Assembly: GCA_003242205.1 (NCBI GenBank)
Contig: QGUR01000018.1
Location: 1-25,070 of the forward strand
DNA: 25,070 nt
Direction: 5' to 3'
Origin: Chloroflexota bacterium
GTDB taxonomy: Bacteria; Chloroflexota; Anaerolineae; Aggregatilineales; Phototrophicaceae
The notes under the pieces are model-generated. The model had not been told where the DNA came from. It saw nothing but the letters and a program-made list of their open reading frames with translations, and did not search any database. This document shows positions 7,181 through 13,328 of the stretch, piece by piece; position 1 is the first letter of the stretch; each line of letters opens with the position of its first letter. A program made the translations under genes and the position numbers.

Positions 7181-7870
7181 TCAACGGCACTCGTCTGAGG
7201 CAAGCGTTGGCAGTGCGAGACTTTCCAAGCGAATCGCTATTCGAGATATCCAGCCTACTACGCCAGTGTTGGTAGCCACGCAGAGATAGGCGCCATCTTG
7301 ACCTTGTCCGAGAACTGCGATGTGTTCGCTCATAGTTAGATCTGTAATAACACTTGCACGGAACATTGGTTCAGAACGTAAGGCAACTCGGGACACGACA
7401 ACGACGCCACTAGCCACAGGCTGAGGCATATCACTTGGTCGTGGTATCGGAGTTGGCCGAGGCGTAGCTATCGGTGTCACTACAAATACAGGCGATGTGA
7501 TGCCATCGCCTCTCCACTGGCGCTTGAATATGAGTTCGACTCTATAGCTGTACTGCGTACTTTTATCTATGAGCGTTACTAGTTCCCAACCGTCAAGGCC
7601 GAATACATCAAGATAGTAGTTTAGACCTTGAAATATATCTTCTAAACAGTCTTCCTCTAGACAACTTGGCATAGCGAAATGTGTGTATTCTGGTCGAGAG
7701 GGAATCACAAGTTCAACTAAATTTCCGTCAAAATCTGTATCATATTGTATATATGACAAAATTAGGTATTCCCATATAGGCCCCAGATAATCCTGGCCCA
7801 TTGGCGAAGCAGAGGTGAAATGAAAGCTAGATATGACAACGAGAAGAACTACAAGTGCCTTAGGCATCAT
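7181..7870 (-). CDS. Secreted protein with DUF4177-like region and C-terminal bacterial SH3 domain
   Basis: The 229-residue protein begins with a signal peptide (hydrophobic residues 5-18, cleavage near residue 22). Residues about 32-118 resemble the DUF4177 pattern: W33-E-Y at the start, LNYYLDVFGLDGWEL in the middle (W95), and IFKR (114-117) at the end. A Pro/Thr linker (TPRPTPIPRP) leads to an SH3b domain, residues about 157-217 (VALRSEP, then a run ending in VGWIS). SH3b domains usually bind cell-wall or peptide ligands, so an envelope location is likely. The gene is clearly more AT-rich than its neighbours and sits beside a repeat zone, hinting at foreign origin or fast drift. AGGA lies about nine bases before the tandem ATG codons at 7870. 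The DUF4177 resemblance is by pattern only. Confidence 0.75.
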   Translation of the reverse strand: MMPKALVVLLVVISSFHFTSASPMGQDYLGPIWEYLILSYIQYDTDFDGNLVELVIPSRPEYTHFAMPSCLEEDCLEDIFQGLNYYLDVFGLDGWELVTLIDKSTQYSYRVELIFKRQWRGDGITSPVFVVTPIATPRPTPIPRPSDMPQPVASGVVVVSRVALRSEPMFRASVITDLTMSEHIAVLGQGQDGAYLCVATNTGVVGWISRIAIRLESLALPTLASDECR

Positions 7871-7988
7871 AATTTTTAGTCCTGTTCTGCAAGAGCCATT
7901 ACATCACTAAGTTAAAGTAATAATACTAAGAGTGTAATCTGGAACCAATGTAAATTCTGTAACAGCCTCGTGTCTCGGCCCGCCGCTG

Positions 7989-8023
7989 CCTTTTCCAAAT
8001 CCTGCTTTTGGATTTGGAGAAGG
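7989..8023. repeat. Long inverted repeat (14-bp hairpin)
   Basis: Arms CCTTTTCCAAATCC (7989-8002) and GGATTTGGAGAAGG (8010-8023) pair over 14 positions with a single G-T wobble and a 7-base loop. No U-run follows on either strand. It lies at the edge of the repeat zone and may be part of a mobile or palindromic repeat element. Confidence 0.6.
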
Positions 8024-8220
8024 GGAGCCAGCGTATGCGAGAGGGCTTGCAAAAGCGTAGCAGCGTTGCGCTTGTCCAGTTCCCCCTCTCTAAACCGGAC
8101 ACGATTTGGACGAAGCGGGTTGGCGAAGCCGACCGAAGTTGAGCGGCAGCGAGACCGCGTAGGGTTAGGGGGTGAGGTTCCGTGTTCGCCATAGGTCAAT
8201 ACGCTTAGATGAGAAAGTGC

Positions 8221-8241
8221 GGGCGACGCGCCGCGTCGCCC
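8221..8241. repeat. Near-perfect palindrome in repeat copy one
   Basis: Arms GGGCGACGCG (8221-8230) and CGCGTCGCCC (8232-8241) flank one central base. The sequence style, followed by CTACAGG, resembles dispersed palindromic repeats I associate with Chloroflexota and cyanobacterial intergenic regions; that resemblance is from memory. Confidence 0.7.
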
Positions 8242-8405
8242 CTACAGGTGTTCATGGTTTGTAATTCCCCCTCTCTAAACCGGACACGATTTGGACGAAG
8301 CGGGTTGGCGAAGCCGACCGAAGTTGAGCGGCAGCGAGACCGCGTAGGGTTAGGGGGTGAGGTTCCGTGTTCGCCATAGGTCAATACGCTTAGATGAGAA
8401 AGTGC

Positions 8406-8426
8406 GGGCGACGCGCCGCGTCGCCC
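8406..8426. repeat. Near-perfect palindrome in repeat copy two
   Basis: Same sequence as the palindrome 185 bases upstream: arms 8406-8415 and 8417-8426 around one base. It lies about 60 bases upstream of the -35 box of the aromatic operon promoter. Confidence 0.7.
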
Positions 8427-8487
8427 CTACAGGTGTCCACGGTTTGCAGTTTCCCCTTCTCTAAAAAGACCGTATCCCGCGAACTGG

Positions 8488-8517
8488 TTGACATCGCGCG
8501 AGAAGTCGTGCTATGCT
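8488..8517 (+). promoter_or_regulatory. Sigma-70-type promoter of the aromatic amino acid operon
   Basis: TTGACA (8488-8493), 18-base spacer, TATGCT (8512-8517). The -35 is a perfect match and the -10 four of six. Transcription would start near 8524, about 32 bases before the leader-peptide ATG and 235 bases before aroH. It is the only good promoter seen between the repeat array and aroH. Confidence 0.7.
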
Positions 8518-8555
8518 CTCCGCGCAGAAGCTATTTTGAGGGACAAACGATCTCC

Positions 8556-8669
8556 ATGCAGGCGCACGCGCTTCTGAACCGCTCGTTCTACTTTAGCTAC
8601 TACTATTACTTTAGCGACGGCATAGAAGGTCGGGCGTTCAGTGCTGCGTGTGACGAGGAACAAATGTAA
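8556..8669 (+). CDS. Phe/Tyr-rich leader peptide of the aromatic operon (attenuator)
   Basis: A 37-codon frame, ATG 8556 to TAA 8669, encodes a peptide in which residues 11-19 are FYFSYYYYF: five Tyr and three Phe in nine residues. The peptide itself is not expected to have a function; its translation would measure charged tRNA-Tyr and tRNA-Phe. A GAGGGA ribosome site lies at 8538-8543, 12 bases before the ATG, which is slightly long. It sits between a consensus promoter (8488) and an intrinsic terminator (8692-8723), upstream of genes for DAHP synthase, chorismate mutase and prephenate dehydrogenase, exactly where a pheA- or trp-type leader would be. The same frame is open upstream to 8394, but those codons lie across repeat and promoter sequence and are not transcribed from this promoter. 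Confidence 0.85.
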   Translation: MQAHALLNRSFYFSYYYYFSDGIEGRAFSAACDEEQM

Positions 8670-8711
8670 CCTCAGTCCAGACGAGAAAGAGAAGGCGCAG
8701 AGCGAACGCTC
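8574..8711 (+). promoter_or_regulatory. Alternative RNA structures of the attenuator (protector and antiterminator stems)
   Basis: Hand pairing finds two exclusive stems sharing one segment, 8631-8641 (CGGGCGTTCAG). Protector: 8574-8579 with 8636-8641, then a bulged C8580, then 8581-8585 with 8631-8635, eleven pairs including one G-U. Its 5' arm ends at 8585, the base before the first Phe codon. Antiterminator: 8632-8639 with 8704-8711 (eight pairs, one G-U) and CTGCG 8644-8648 with CGCAG 8696-8700, which breaks the terminator stem. A ribosome stalled on the Tyr/Phe codons would cover the protector's 5' arm and let the antiterminator form. The sequence GAAC(C)GCTC occurs in both competing arms (8576-8584 and 8704-8711). 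No energies were computed. Confidence 0.7.
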
Positions 8712-8723
8712 CGCGCCTTTTTT
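8692..8723 (+). terminator. Intrinsic terminator of the leader (attenuator terminator)
   Basis: AAGGCGC (8692-8698) pairs with GCGCCTT (8713-8719); after one mismatch GAGC (8700-8703) pairs with GCTC (8708-8711), closing a four-base loop. Six T residues (8718-8723) follow the stem. It lies 23 bases after the leader stop codon and 35 bases before aroH, so it acts inside the operon's own leader rather than ending an upstream gene. Confidence 0.88.
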
Positions 8724-8758
8724 GTTACTCAAGCGCATGACGAGGAGGAGAATACAGA

Positions 8759-9163
8759 ATGGCGATGATGGTACGTGGCGTGCGCGGGGCGACAACGGTC
8801 AAAAACAACGATGCCGATGAAATTCTGGCGGCGACGAAGGAATTGCTGGCCGCGATCGTCGAAGCGAACGGCATCGAAGAGGAGCAGGTGGCGAGCGTGC
8901 TGTTTACGACCTCGCCCGACCTGACGGCAGTCTATCCGGCGCAGGCCGCGCGCGACTTCGGCTGGCGGCGCGTGGCGCTCATGGGCAGCCAGGAGGCCGA
9001 CATCGCGGGAGGGCTGGATCACTGTATCCGCATCCTGATCCACTGGAACACCGAGCGCAGTCTGGACGAAGTACAGCATGTTTATCTGAATGACGCGGTG
9101 CGCCTGCGCCCGGACCTGTATCCTACGAACAAAATCGTACTGAACGGAGGAAACGAACAATGA
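8759..9163 (+). CDS. aroH: Chorismate mutase, AroH class
   Basis: A 134-residue enzyme converting chorismate to prephenate, the entry to Phe and Tyr synthesis. It matches the trimeric Bacillus subtilis AroH type along its whole length: VRGVRGATTV at the N-terminus, SPDLTAVYPA in the middle, CIRIL and HVYLNDAVRLRPDL near the end. The known active-site residues are conserved as R9, E79, R91 and Y109. This class is small, has no regulatory domain and is unrelated to the helical AroQ mutases. The start ATG 8759 is preceded by AGGAGG (8743-8748). It is the first structural gene after the attenuator and overlaps the DAHP synthase gene by four bases (ATGA), indicating coupled translation. Confidence 0.95.
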   Translation: MAMMVRGVRGATTVKNNDADEILAATKELLAAIVEANGIEEEQVASVLFTTSPDLTAVYPAQAARDFGWRRVALMGSQEADIAGGLDHCIRILIHWNTERSLDEVQHVYLNDAVRLRPDLYPTNKIVLNGGNEQ

Positions 9164-10176
9164 TTGTGGTCATGAAGCACAACGCCTCGGCAAAAGAAAT
9201 ATCAGATGTGATCAGCCGCATTCGCGCTGATGGCTATGAAGCGCACCTGTCGGAAGGCGAGGAGCGCACGGTCATTGGCGTCGTCGGTGAAAGCCCGACG
9301 CCGCTGCGCGAGGATAATTACAGCGCGATGGATGGCGTCGACAGCGTTGTACGCATTTCCGTGCCCTACAAGCTGGCCAGCCGCGAGTTCCATCCTGCCG
9401 ATAGCATTGTGCCGCTCAATGGCACGGGGGCGGGCAGCAACCAGATAGTCGTTATCGCCGGGCCGTGCTCGGTCGAGAGCCGGGAGCAGATCATCGAAAC
9501 GGCCTGCGCGGTCAAGGAAGCGGGCGCGACGGCCCTGCGCGGCGGCGCGTTCAAGCCGCGCACCTCGCCCTACAGCTTCCAAGGGCACGGCGAAAAGGCG
9601 CTCCAGTGGCTGGCCGAAGCGCGCGAGCGCACCGGGCTGCCGATTGTCACCGAGGTGATGGACACGACGCAGATCGAGATGGTTTGCGAATACGCGGATG
9701 TGTTGCAGATCGGCGCGCGCAACATGCAGAATTTCAGCCTGTTGCACGCGGTCGGCGAAAGCCAGTTCCCGGTGCTGCTCAAGCGCGGTATGGCAAGCAC
9801 CATGGAAGACCTCTTGATGTCGGCTGAATACATCCTTTCTCATGGCAATAATCGCGTCATATTGTGCGAGCGCGGCATTCGCACCTTTGAAAAGTACACC
9901 CGCAACACCTTTGACGTGAACGCGATTCCGGTTTTGAAGGCGCGCACGCACTTGCCGGTCATCGCCGACCCCAGCCACGCGGTCGGCTACTGGGAATATG
10001 TGGAAGCGATTGCGCGTTCGGCAATCGCGGCAGGCGCGGATGGTCTGATTGTCGAAGTGCATCCCGAGCCGGACAAGGCGCTGTCGGACGGCAGGCAGAG
10101 CCTGACCTACAAGCGTTTCCGCTCCATGATGGAGCAGGTGGCTCGGGTAGCGCAGGCCGTAGGGCGGACAGCGTAA
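9160..10176 (+). CDS. aroF: 3-deoxy-7-phosphoheptulonate (DAHP) synthase, type I-beta with N-terminal ferredoxin-like domain
   Basis: The 338-residue enzyme condenses phosphoenolpyruvate and erythrose 4-phosphate in the first step of the shikimate pathway. Residues 1-70 form a ferredoxin-like domain (MIVVMKHNASAKEISDVI start), the arrangement seen in Thermotoga-type DAHP synthases, where that domain binds Tyr and Phe for feedback inhibition. The barrel follows from about residue 90 with AGPCSVES (metal ligand C103), KPRTSPYSFQG, KRGM, and DPSHAVG carrying a metal-binding histidine. The N-terminal domain is complete, so allosteric control by Tyr/Phe is expected. Together with the leader peptide this gives two levels of end-product control. 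The symbol aroF is conventional; the I-beta subtype is also annotated aroG or aroA in some genomes. Confidence 0.95.
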   Translation: MIVVMKHNASAKEISDVISRIRADGYEAHLSEGEERTVIGVVGESPTPLREDNYSAMDGVDSVVRISVPYKLASREFHPADSIVPLNGTGAGSNQIVVIAGPCSVESREQIIETACAVKEAGATALRGGAFKPRTSPYSFQGHGEKALQWLAEARERTGLPIVTEVMDTTQIEMVCEYADVLQIGARNMQNFSLLHAVGESQFPVLLKRGMASTMEDLLMSAEYILSHGNNRVILCERGIRTFEKYTRNTFDVNAIPVLKARTHLPVIADPSHAVGYWEYVEAIARSAIAAGADGLIVEVHPEPDKALSDGRQSLTYKRFRSMMEQVARVAQAVGRTA

Positions 10177-10177
10177 T

Positions 10178-11080
10178 ATGTCCGCCGGTGGCTTTACGGC
10201 AAAACATCTTGCCATCGTCGGCCTTGGGCTGATGGGGGGCTCGATGGCGCTGGCGCTCCGCCCGTATGCCGACCGGATCACCGCCGTCGATCCTGACCCG
10301 CACACCCGCGACTATGCCTGTCGCGTTGGTATGGTCGACGCCGCCACGGACGATCTCAAAACCGGCGTGAGCGAGGCCGATGTTGTCGTTCTCGCCGCGC
10401 CGGTGCGTACGATCCTCTCGATGGTGCGCAACCGCATCGGCGCGTACCTGCGTATGAACACGCTGCTGATTGACATCGGCAGCACGAAAGAAGATATTTG
10501 TAACGCCATGGGCGCGCTGCCGATCGGCATTCAGGCCGTCGGCGGCCATCCCATGACCGGCAAGGAACAGAGCGGCTGCGAGGCCAGCGAAGCGACGCTT
10601 TTCCAGAACAGGCCGTTCGTGCTTTGCCCAACACGGCGCACGACCCCGGCGGCGCGGCTGCGTGCGCTGGCGTTTGTCGAGGCGCTCGGCGCGGTCGCTA
10701 TCGAGATGGACGCCCACCGGCACGACCGGATCGTCGCCGCCATCAGCCACCTGCCGTATCTTTTGAGCGCGGCGCTGGTGACGACCGTCGCGCAGGAAGC
10801 CGAAAACGACGACGCCGTATGGGCGCTGGCGGCGGGCGGCTTCCGCGATATGTCGCGTCTGGCGGGGCAGGACGTGCGCATGATGGGCGATATTCTCAGC
10901 ACGAATACACAGGCCGTGGCAACCCTGCTGGCGCATTTCCGCATGCAGCTTGCCATGCTCGAAGCGATGCTGATTTCACGGGATGAGCAGAAGCTGGCCG
11001 AACGGCTGACGCCCGCGCGAACGGCGCGTCTGGCGTGGGTCCAGCGCCAGGAGAACGGACGAAAAAATGACGGCGGTTGA
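10178..11080 (+). CDS. tyrA: Prephenate dehydrogenase
   Basis: A 300-residue NAD(P)-dependent enzyme that oxidatively decarboxylates prephenate to 4-hydroxyphenylpyruvate, the tyrosine precursor. The dinucleotide loop VGLGLMGGS is near residue 14. Conserved TyrA stretches follow: GSTKEDI, GGHPMTGKEQSG, ISHLPYLLS and the GGFRDMSRLAG segment. At 300 residues it stops after the dimerisation helices; no ACT domain follows, so feedback control by Tyr on this enzyme itself is less likely. An arogenate-preferring variant cannot be excluded. The ATG lies one base after the DAHP synthase stop, and the gene overlaps aroA by 14 bases. No prephenate dehydratase gene is in the window, so the Phe branch is completed elsewhere. 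Confidence 0.93.
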   Translation: MSAGGFTAKHLAIVGLGLMGGSMALALRPYADRITAVDPDPHTRDYACRVGMVDAATDDLKTGVSEADVVVLAAPVRTILSMVRNRIGAYLRMNTLLIDIGSTKEDICNAMGALPIGIQAVGGHPMTGKEQSGCEASEATLFQNRPFVLCPTRRTTPAARLRALAFVEALGAVAIEMDAHRHDRIVAAISHLPYLLSAALVTTVAQEAENDDAVWALAAGGFRDMSRLAGQDVRMMGDILSTNTQAVATLLAHFRMQLAMLEAMLISRDEQKLAERLTPARTARLAWVQRQENGRKNDGG

Positions 11081-12395
11081 TTATTTCCGTGTGGTTCCCG
11101 GCGCGCCGCTGCGCGGGACGACCACCGTGCCCGGCGACAAGTCGATTTCGCATCGCGGCGTGCTGCTCGGCATGTTGGCCCAAGGCGAAACACATATCCG
11201 CGGCTGGCTTCCCGCCGGCGACACCGAGTCCTCGCTGCGAACGGTGCAGGCGCTTGGCGTTCCGGTGGAGCGGCACAGCGCCACCGAACTGACTTTGCGC
11301 GGTGGCGAGCTGACTCCACCTTCCGGGCCGCTCAATCTCGGCAACGCCGGTACGGGCATTCGCCTGATGGCGGGCATCATGGCGGGCCAGCCGTTCCCAA
11401 GCGTGCTCGATGGCAGCGAACAGTTGCGCCGCCGCCCCATGAACCGCATCATCGCTCCGCTGACGCAGATGGGCGCGAAGATCAGCGGCACAAACGGACG
11501 CGCGCCGCTGACGATTGAACCGGCAGCGCTGCACGGAATTCGCTACGAGATGCCGGTCGCCAGCGCGCAGGTCAAAAGCGCGATCCTGTTGGCGGGCCTG
11601 TTCGCGCAGGGTGAGACGGTCGTCGTGCAGCCCGGCCCCGCCCGCGACCACACCGAGCGTATGCTTCGGGCGATGGGCGCGCCGCTGGAAGTCGACGGCA
11701 ACACGGTCACGATCGGGCCAACTGACGGGCTGAAGCCCGTGGATTTCACCGTGCCGGGCGATGCGTCTTCGGCGGCTTTCCCGGTCGTCGCGGCGCTCGT
11801 CGTGCCGGGGAGCGATATCACGCTGACCAACATCAACCTCAACAGCACGCGCACGGGCCTGTTCGATGTCCTGCAGGCCATGGGCGCGCAACTGGAAATC
11901 GTCGAAACCGGCCTTGCCGCCGGCGAGCCGGTTGGCACGATCCGCGCGCGCCACAGCCAGCTTAAGGGCATCGAAGTTGGCGGCGAACTGGTCGTGCGCA
12001 TGATCGATGAGTTCCCGATTTTCATGGTCGCGGCGCTGGCAGCCGAAGGGGTGACCGTCGTCCGCGATGCACAGGAACTGCGCGTTAAGGAAACCGACCG
12101 CATCGCCGTGATGAGCGCTGAGCTTCGCAAACTCGGCGCGCAGATCACCGAAACTGAGGACGGGTTTGTCATCTCCGGGCCGCAGCGTCTGACCGGCGCG
12201 GAAGTCGAAGGACACGACGACCACCGCATCGCCATGAGCATGGCTGTCGCCGGGTTGATCGCCAGCGGCGAGACTCGCGTCATCGATGCCAAATGCGCCG
12301 CCGACTCGTTCCCCGGTTATGCCGAAACGCTGCGCGGGCTGGGCGCGGAGATCGAACAGTTGGCCCTGCCGCCCGTCGGCACAAAGAGCGGGTGA
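11067..12395 (+). CDS. aroA: 3-phosphoshikimate 1-carboxyvinyltransferase (EPSP synthase)
   Basis: The 442-residue enzyme transfers the enolpyruvyl group of PEP to shikimate 3-phosphate. Both halves of the inverse alpha/beta barrel are present. Key motifs are GDKSISHR (K25, S26, R30), LGNAGTGIR with G95, the DGSEQLRRRPM segment, SAQVKSAILLAGL, and near the end RVKETDRI and DHRIAMS. The text of these motifs is closest to the Bacillus-like type. The glycine in NAGTG is present, where some class II glyphosate-tolerant enzymes have alanine; tolerance cannot be predicted from this alone. Its ATG lies inside the end of tyrA (14-base overlap), a sign of translational coupling, and its stop lies eight bases before the aroE start. 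Confidence 0.96.
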   Translation: MTAVDYFRVVPGAPLRGTTTVPGDKSISHRGVLLGMLAQGETHIRGWLPAGDTESSLRTVQALGVPVERHSATELTLRGGELTPPSGPLNLGNAGTGIRLMAGIMAGQPFPSVLDGSEQLRRRPMNRIIAPLTQMGAKISGTNGRAPLTIEPAALHGIRYEMPVASAQVKSAILLAGLFAQGETVVVQPGPARDHTERMLRAMGAPLEVDGNTVTIGPTDGLKPVDFTVPGDASSAAFPVVAALVVPGSDITLTNINLNSTRTGLFDVLQAMGAQLEIVETGLAAGEPVGTIRARHSQLKGIEVGGELVVRMIDEFPIFMVAALAAEGVTVVRDAQELRVKETDRIAVMSAELRKLGAQITETEDGFVISGPQRLTGAEVEGHDDHRIAMSMAVAGLIASGETRVIDAKCAADSFPGYAETLRGLGAEIEQLALPPVGTKSG

Positions 12396-12402
12396 GGTGA
12401 AT

Positions 12403-13239
12403 ATGGCAACCTATCGTCTTGGCGTCATCGGTTGGCCTGTTGAGCACAGCCTTAGCCCTGCCATGCATAACGCGGCTTTTCAGGCTCTGGGCATGGATAA
12501 CTGGCAGTACGAACTGCTGCCGGTTCCGCCCGACATCGTCCGGCTGGCGCTGCGCGAGTTTCGCAATCATGGTTACGTCGGCGTTAACGTCACCGTGCCG
12601 CTGAAAGAGCTGGTCATGCCACATGTGCGCCCTGATGAACGGGCGCAGGCGATTGGCGCGGTGAATACCATTACCCTGCGCGATTTGAGCGCCACCAACA
12701 CCGACGTGCCGGGCTTCATGGATGACCTGAAGGCCAACGGCGTTGACGTTGCCGGAAAACGGGTGATCGTGCTTGGGGCAGGGGGCGCGGCGCGGGCTGC
12801 TGTGTATGGTCTGGCGCAGGCGGGCGCTGTCATCGCCGTTGTCAACCGCACGCCGGAGCGCGCCGAGCAGATGGTCGAAGCGCTCAAGGTCGATGCCATG
12901 CCGATGACGCTCGAAGCGGCAATCCGCGTTCGCCCGGATTTGATTGTCAACTGCACGAGCGTTGGCATGTGGCCGAACACAAACGCTTCGCCATGGCCTG
13001 CAGACGTGCCGTTTCCCGAAGGCGTGACCGTATACGATATGGTTTATCGCCCGGAACGCACGCGCTTCATGGCGCAGGCTGAAGCGGCGGGCGGTCGGGC
13101 AATCGGCGGTCTGGGGATGCTGGCGCGGCAGGGCGCGGCGGCGTTTGAAATCTGGACGGGCAAGCAAGCGCCGGTTGACGTGATGCTCAATGCTGCTCGG
13201 ACCGTCCTGCGCGCGCGCGAAAGCGCCGAAAAGACCTGA
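12403..13239 (+). CDS. aroE: Shikimate dehydrogenase
   Basis: A 278-residue NADPH-dependent enzyme that reduces 3-dehydroshikimate to shikimate. The substrate domain has HSLSPAMHN (15-23), the catalytic lysine K68 in NVTVPLKE, and the paired aspartate D101 in TNTDVPGF. The cofactor domain has the loop GAGGAARA and VNRTPERA, the latter being typical for NADP preference, and ends with GGLGMLARQGA. I chose ATG 12403 because the homology begins at once (MATYRLGVIGWPVEHS) and GAGG lies five bases before it. The longer frame from 12286 only runs back through aroA. It follows aroA after seven bases. Confidence 0.95.
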   Translation: MATYRLGVIGWPVEHSLSPAMHNAAFQALGMDNWQYELLPVPPDIVRLALREFRNHGYVGVNVTVPLKELVMPHVRPDERAQAIGAVNTITLRDLSATNTDVPGFMDDLKANGVDVAGKRVIVLGAGGAARAAVYGLAQAGAVIAVVNRTPERAEQMVEALKVDAMPMTLEAAIRVRPDLIVNCTSVGMWPNTNASPWPADVPFPEGVTVYDMVYRPERTRFMAQAEAAGGRAIGGLGMLARQGAAAFEIWTGKQAPVDVMLNAARTVLRARESAEKT

Positions 13240-13249
13240 TCGACGAATT

Positions 13250-13279
13250 TTACGCCGGTGGTTTCAGCCCTCGGCGTAA
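13250..13279. repeat. Inverted repeat between aroE and aroC
   Basis: Arms TTACGCCG (13250-13257) and CGGCGTAA (13272-13279) pair over eight bases around a 14-base loop. It occupies the only sizeable gap inside the aro cluster (89 bases). No U-run follows on the plus strand, so read-through is expected; it may mark an RNA processing or weak pause site. Confidence 0.45.
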
Positions 13280-13328
13280 GGCTGGCACGATAGGCCGGGT
13301 GGTTCATAACATCAACGAAGGGACAGGC

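Larger units (their letters stand above)
8080..8449. repeat. Two tandem copies of a 185-bp unit
   Basis: Copy one is 8080-8264 and copy two 8265-8449. The first 172 bases (8080-8251 against 8265-8436) are identical by eye, the last 13 differ at a few positions. A remnant of the unit's start, with one change, continues at 8450-8464 (TTCCCCTTCTCTAAA). Each unit begins with a C-rich stretch (CCCCCTCTCTAAACC) that is partly complementary to GGGTTAGGGGG later in the unit, and ends in a 10-base-armed palindrome. The near identity suggests recent duplication. The array ends about 40 bases before the promoter of the aromatic operon. Confidence 0.9.
7871..8487. other. Gene-free repeat-bearing intergenic region
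   Basis: This 617-base stretch holds an AT-rich beginning (7871-7960), a strong hairpin (7989-8023), and two tandem 185-bp units (8080-8449) with a short third remnant. Open frames exist in it but run through the repeats, lack ribosome sites and look like repeat translation. I see no credible protein gene, tRNA or other RNA gene in it. Confidence 0.7.

Noticed and set aside
7912..8199. Minus-strand frames of 88-95 codons in the repeat zone
   Set aside because: They translate the tandem repeat and a hairpin, overlap one another in different frames and have no ribosome site or family resemblance.
8080..8449. CRISPR array
   Set aside because: The repeated unit is 185 bases long with near-identical content and no short repeat plus unique spacer pattern.
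8394..8669. A 91-codon plus-strand frame ending with the leader peptide
   Set aside because: Its first 54 codons cover repeat DNA and the promoter, with no ribosome site; only the last 37 codons (from 8556) lie after the expected transcription start and fit an attenuator leader.
8524..8758. T-box or riboswitch leader
   Set aside because: I saw no T-box antiterminator consensus or known riboswitch core; the Tyr/Phe codon run with alternative stems explains the leader better. A covariance-model scan would settle it.
10896..12224. A 442-codon minus-strand frame opposite aroA
   Set aside because: It is a shadow of aroA and tyrA; the plus-strand products are unmistakable.
13250..13279. Terminator between aroE and aroC
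   Set aside because: The stem has only eight pairs with a large loop and is not followed by a U-run on the plus strand.
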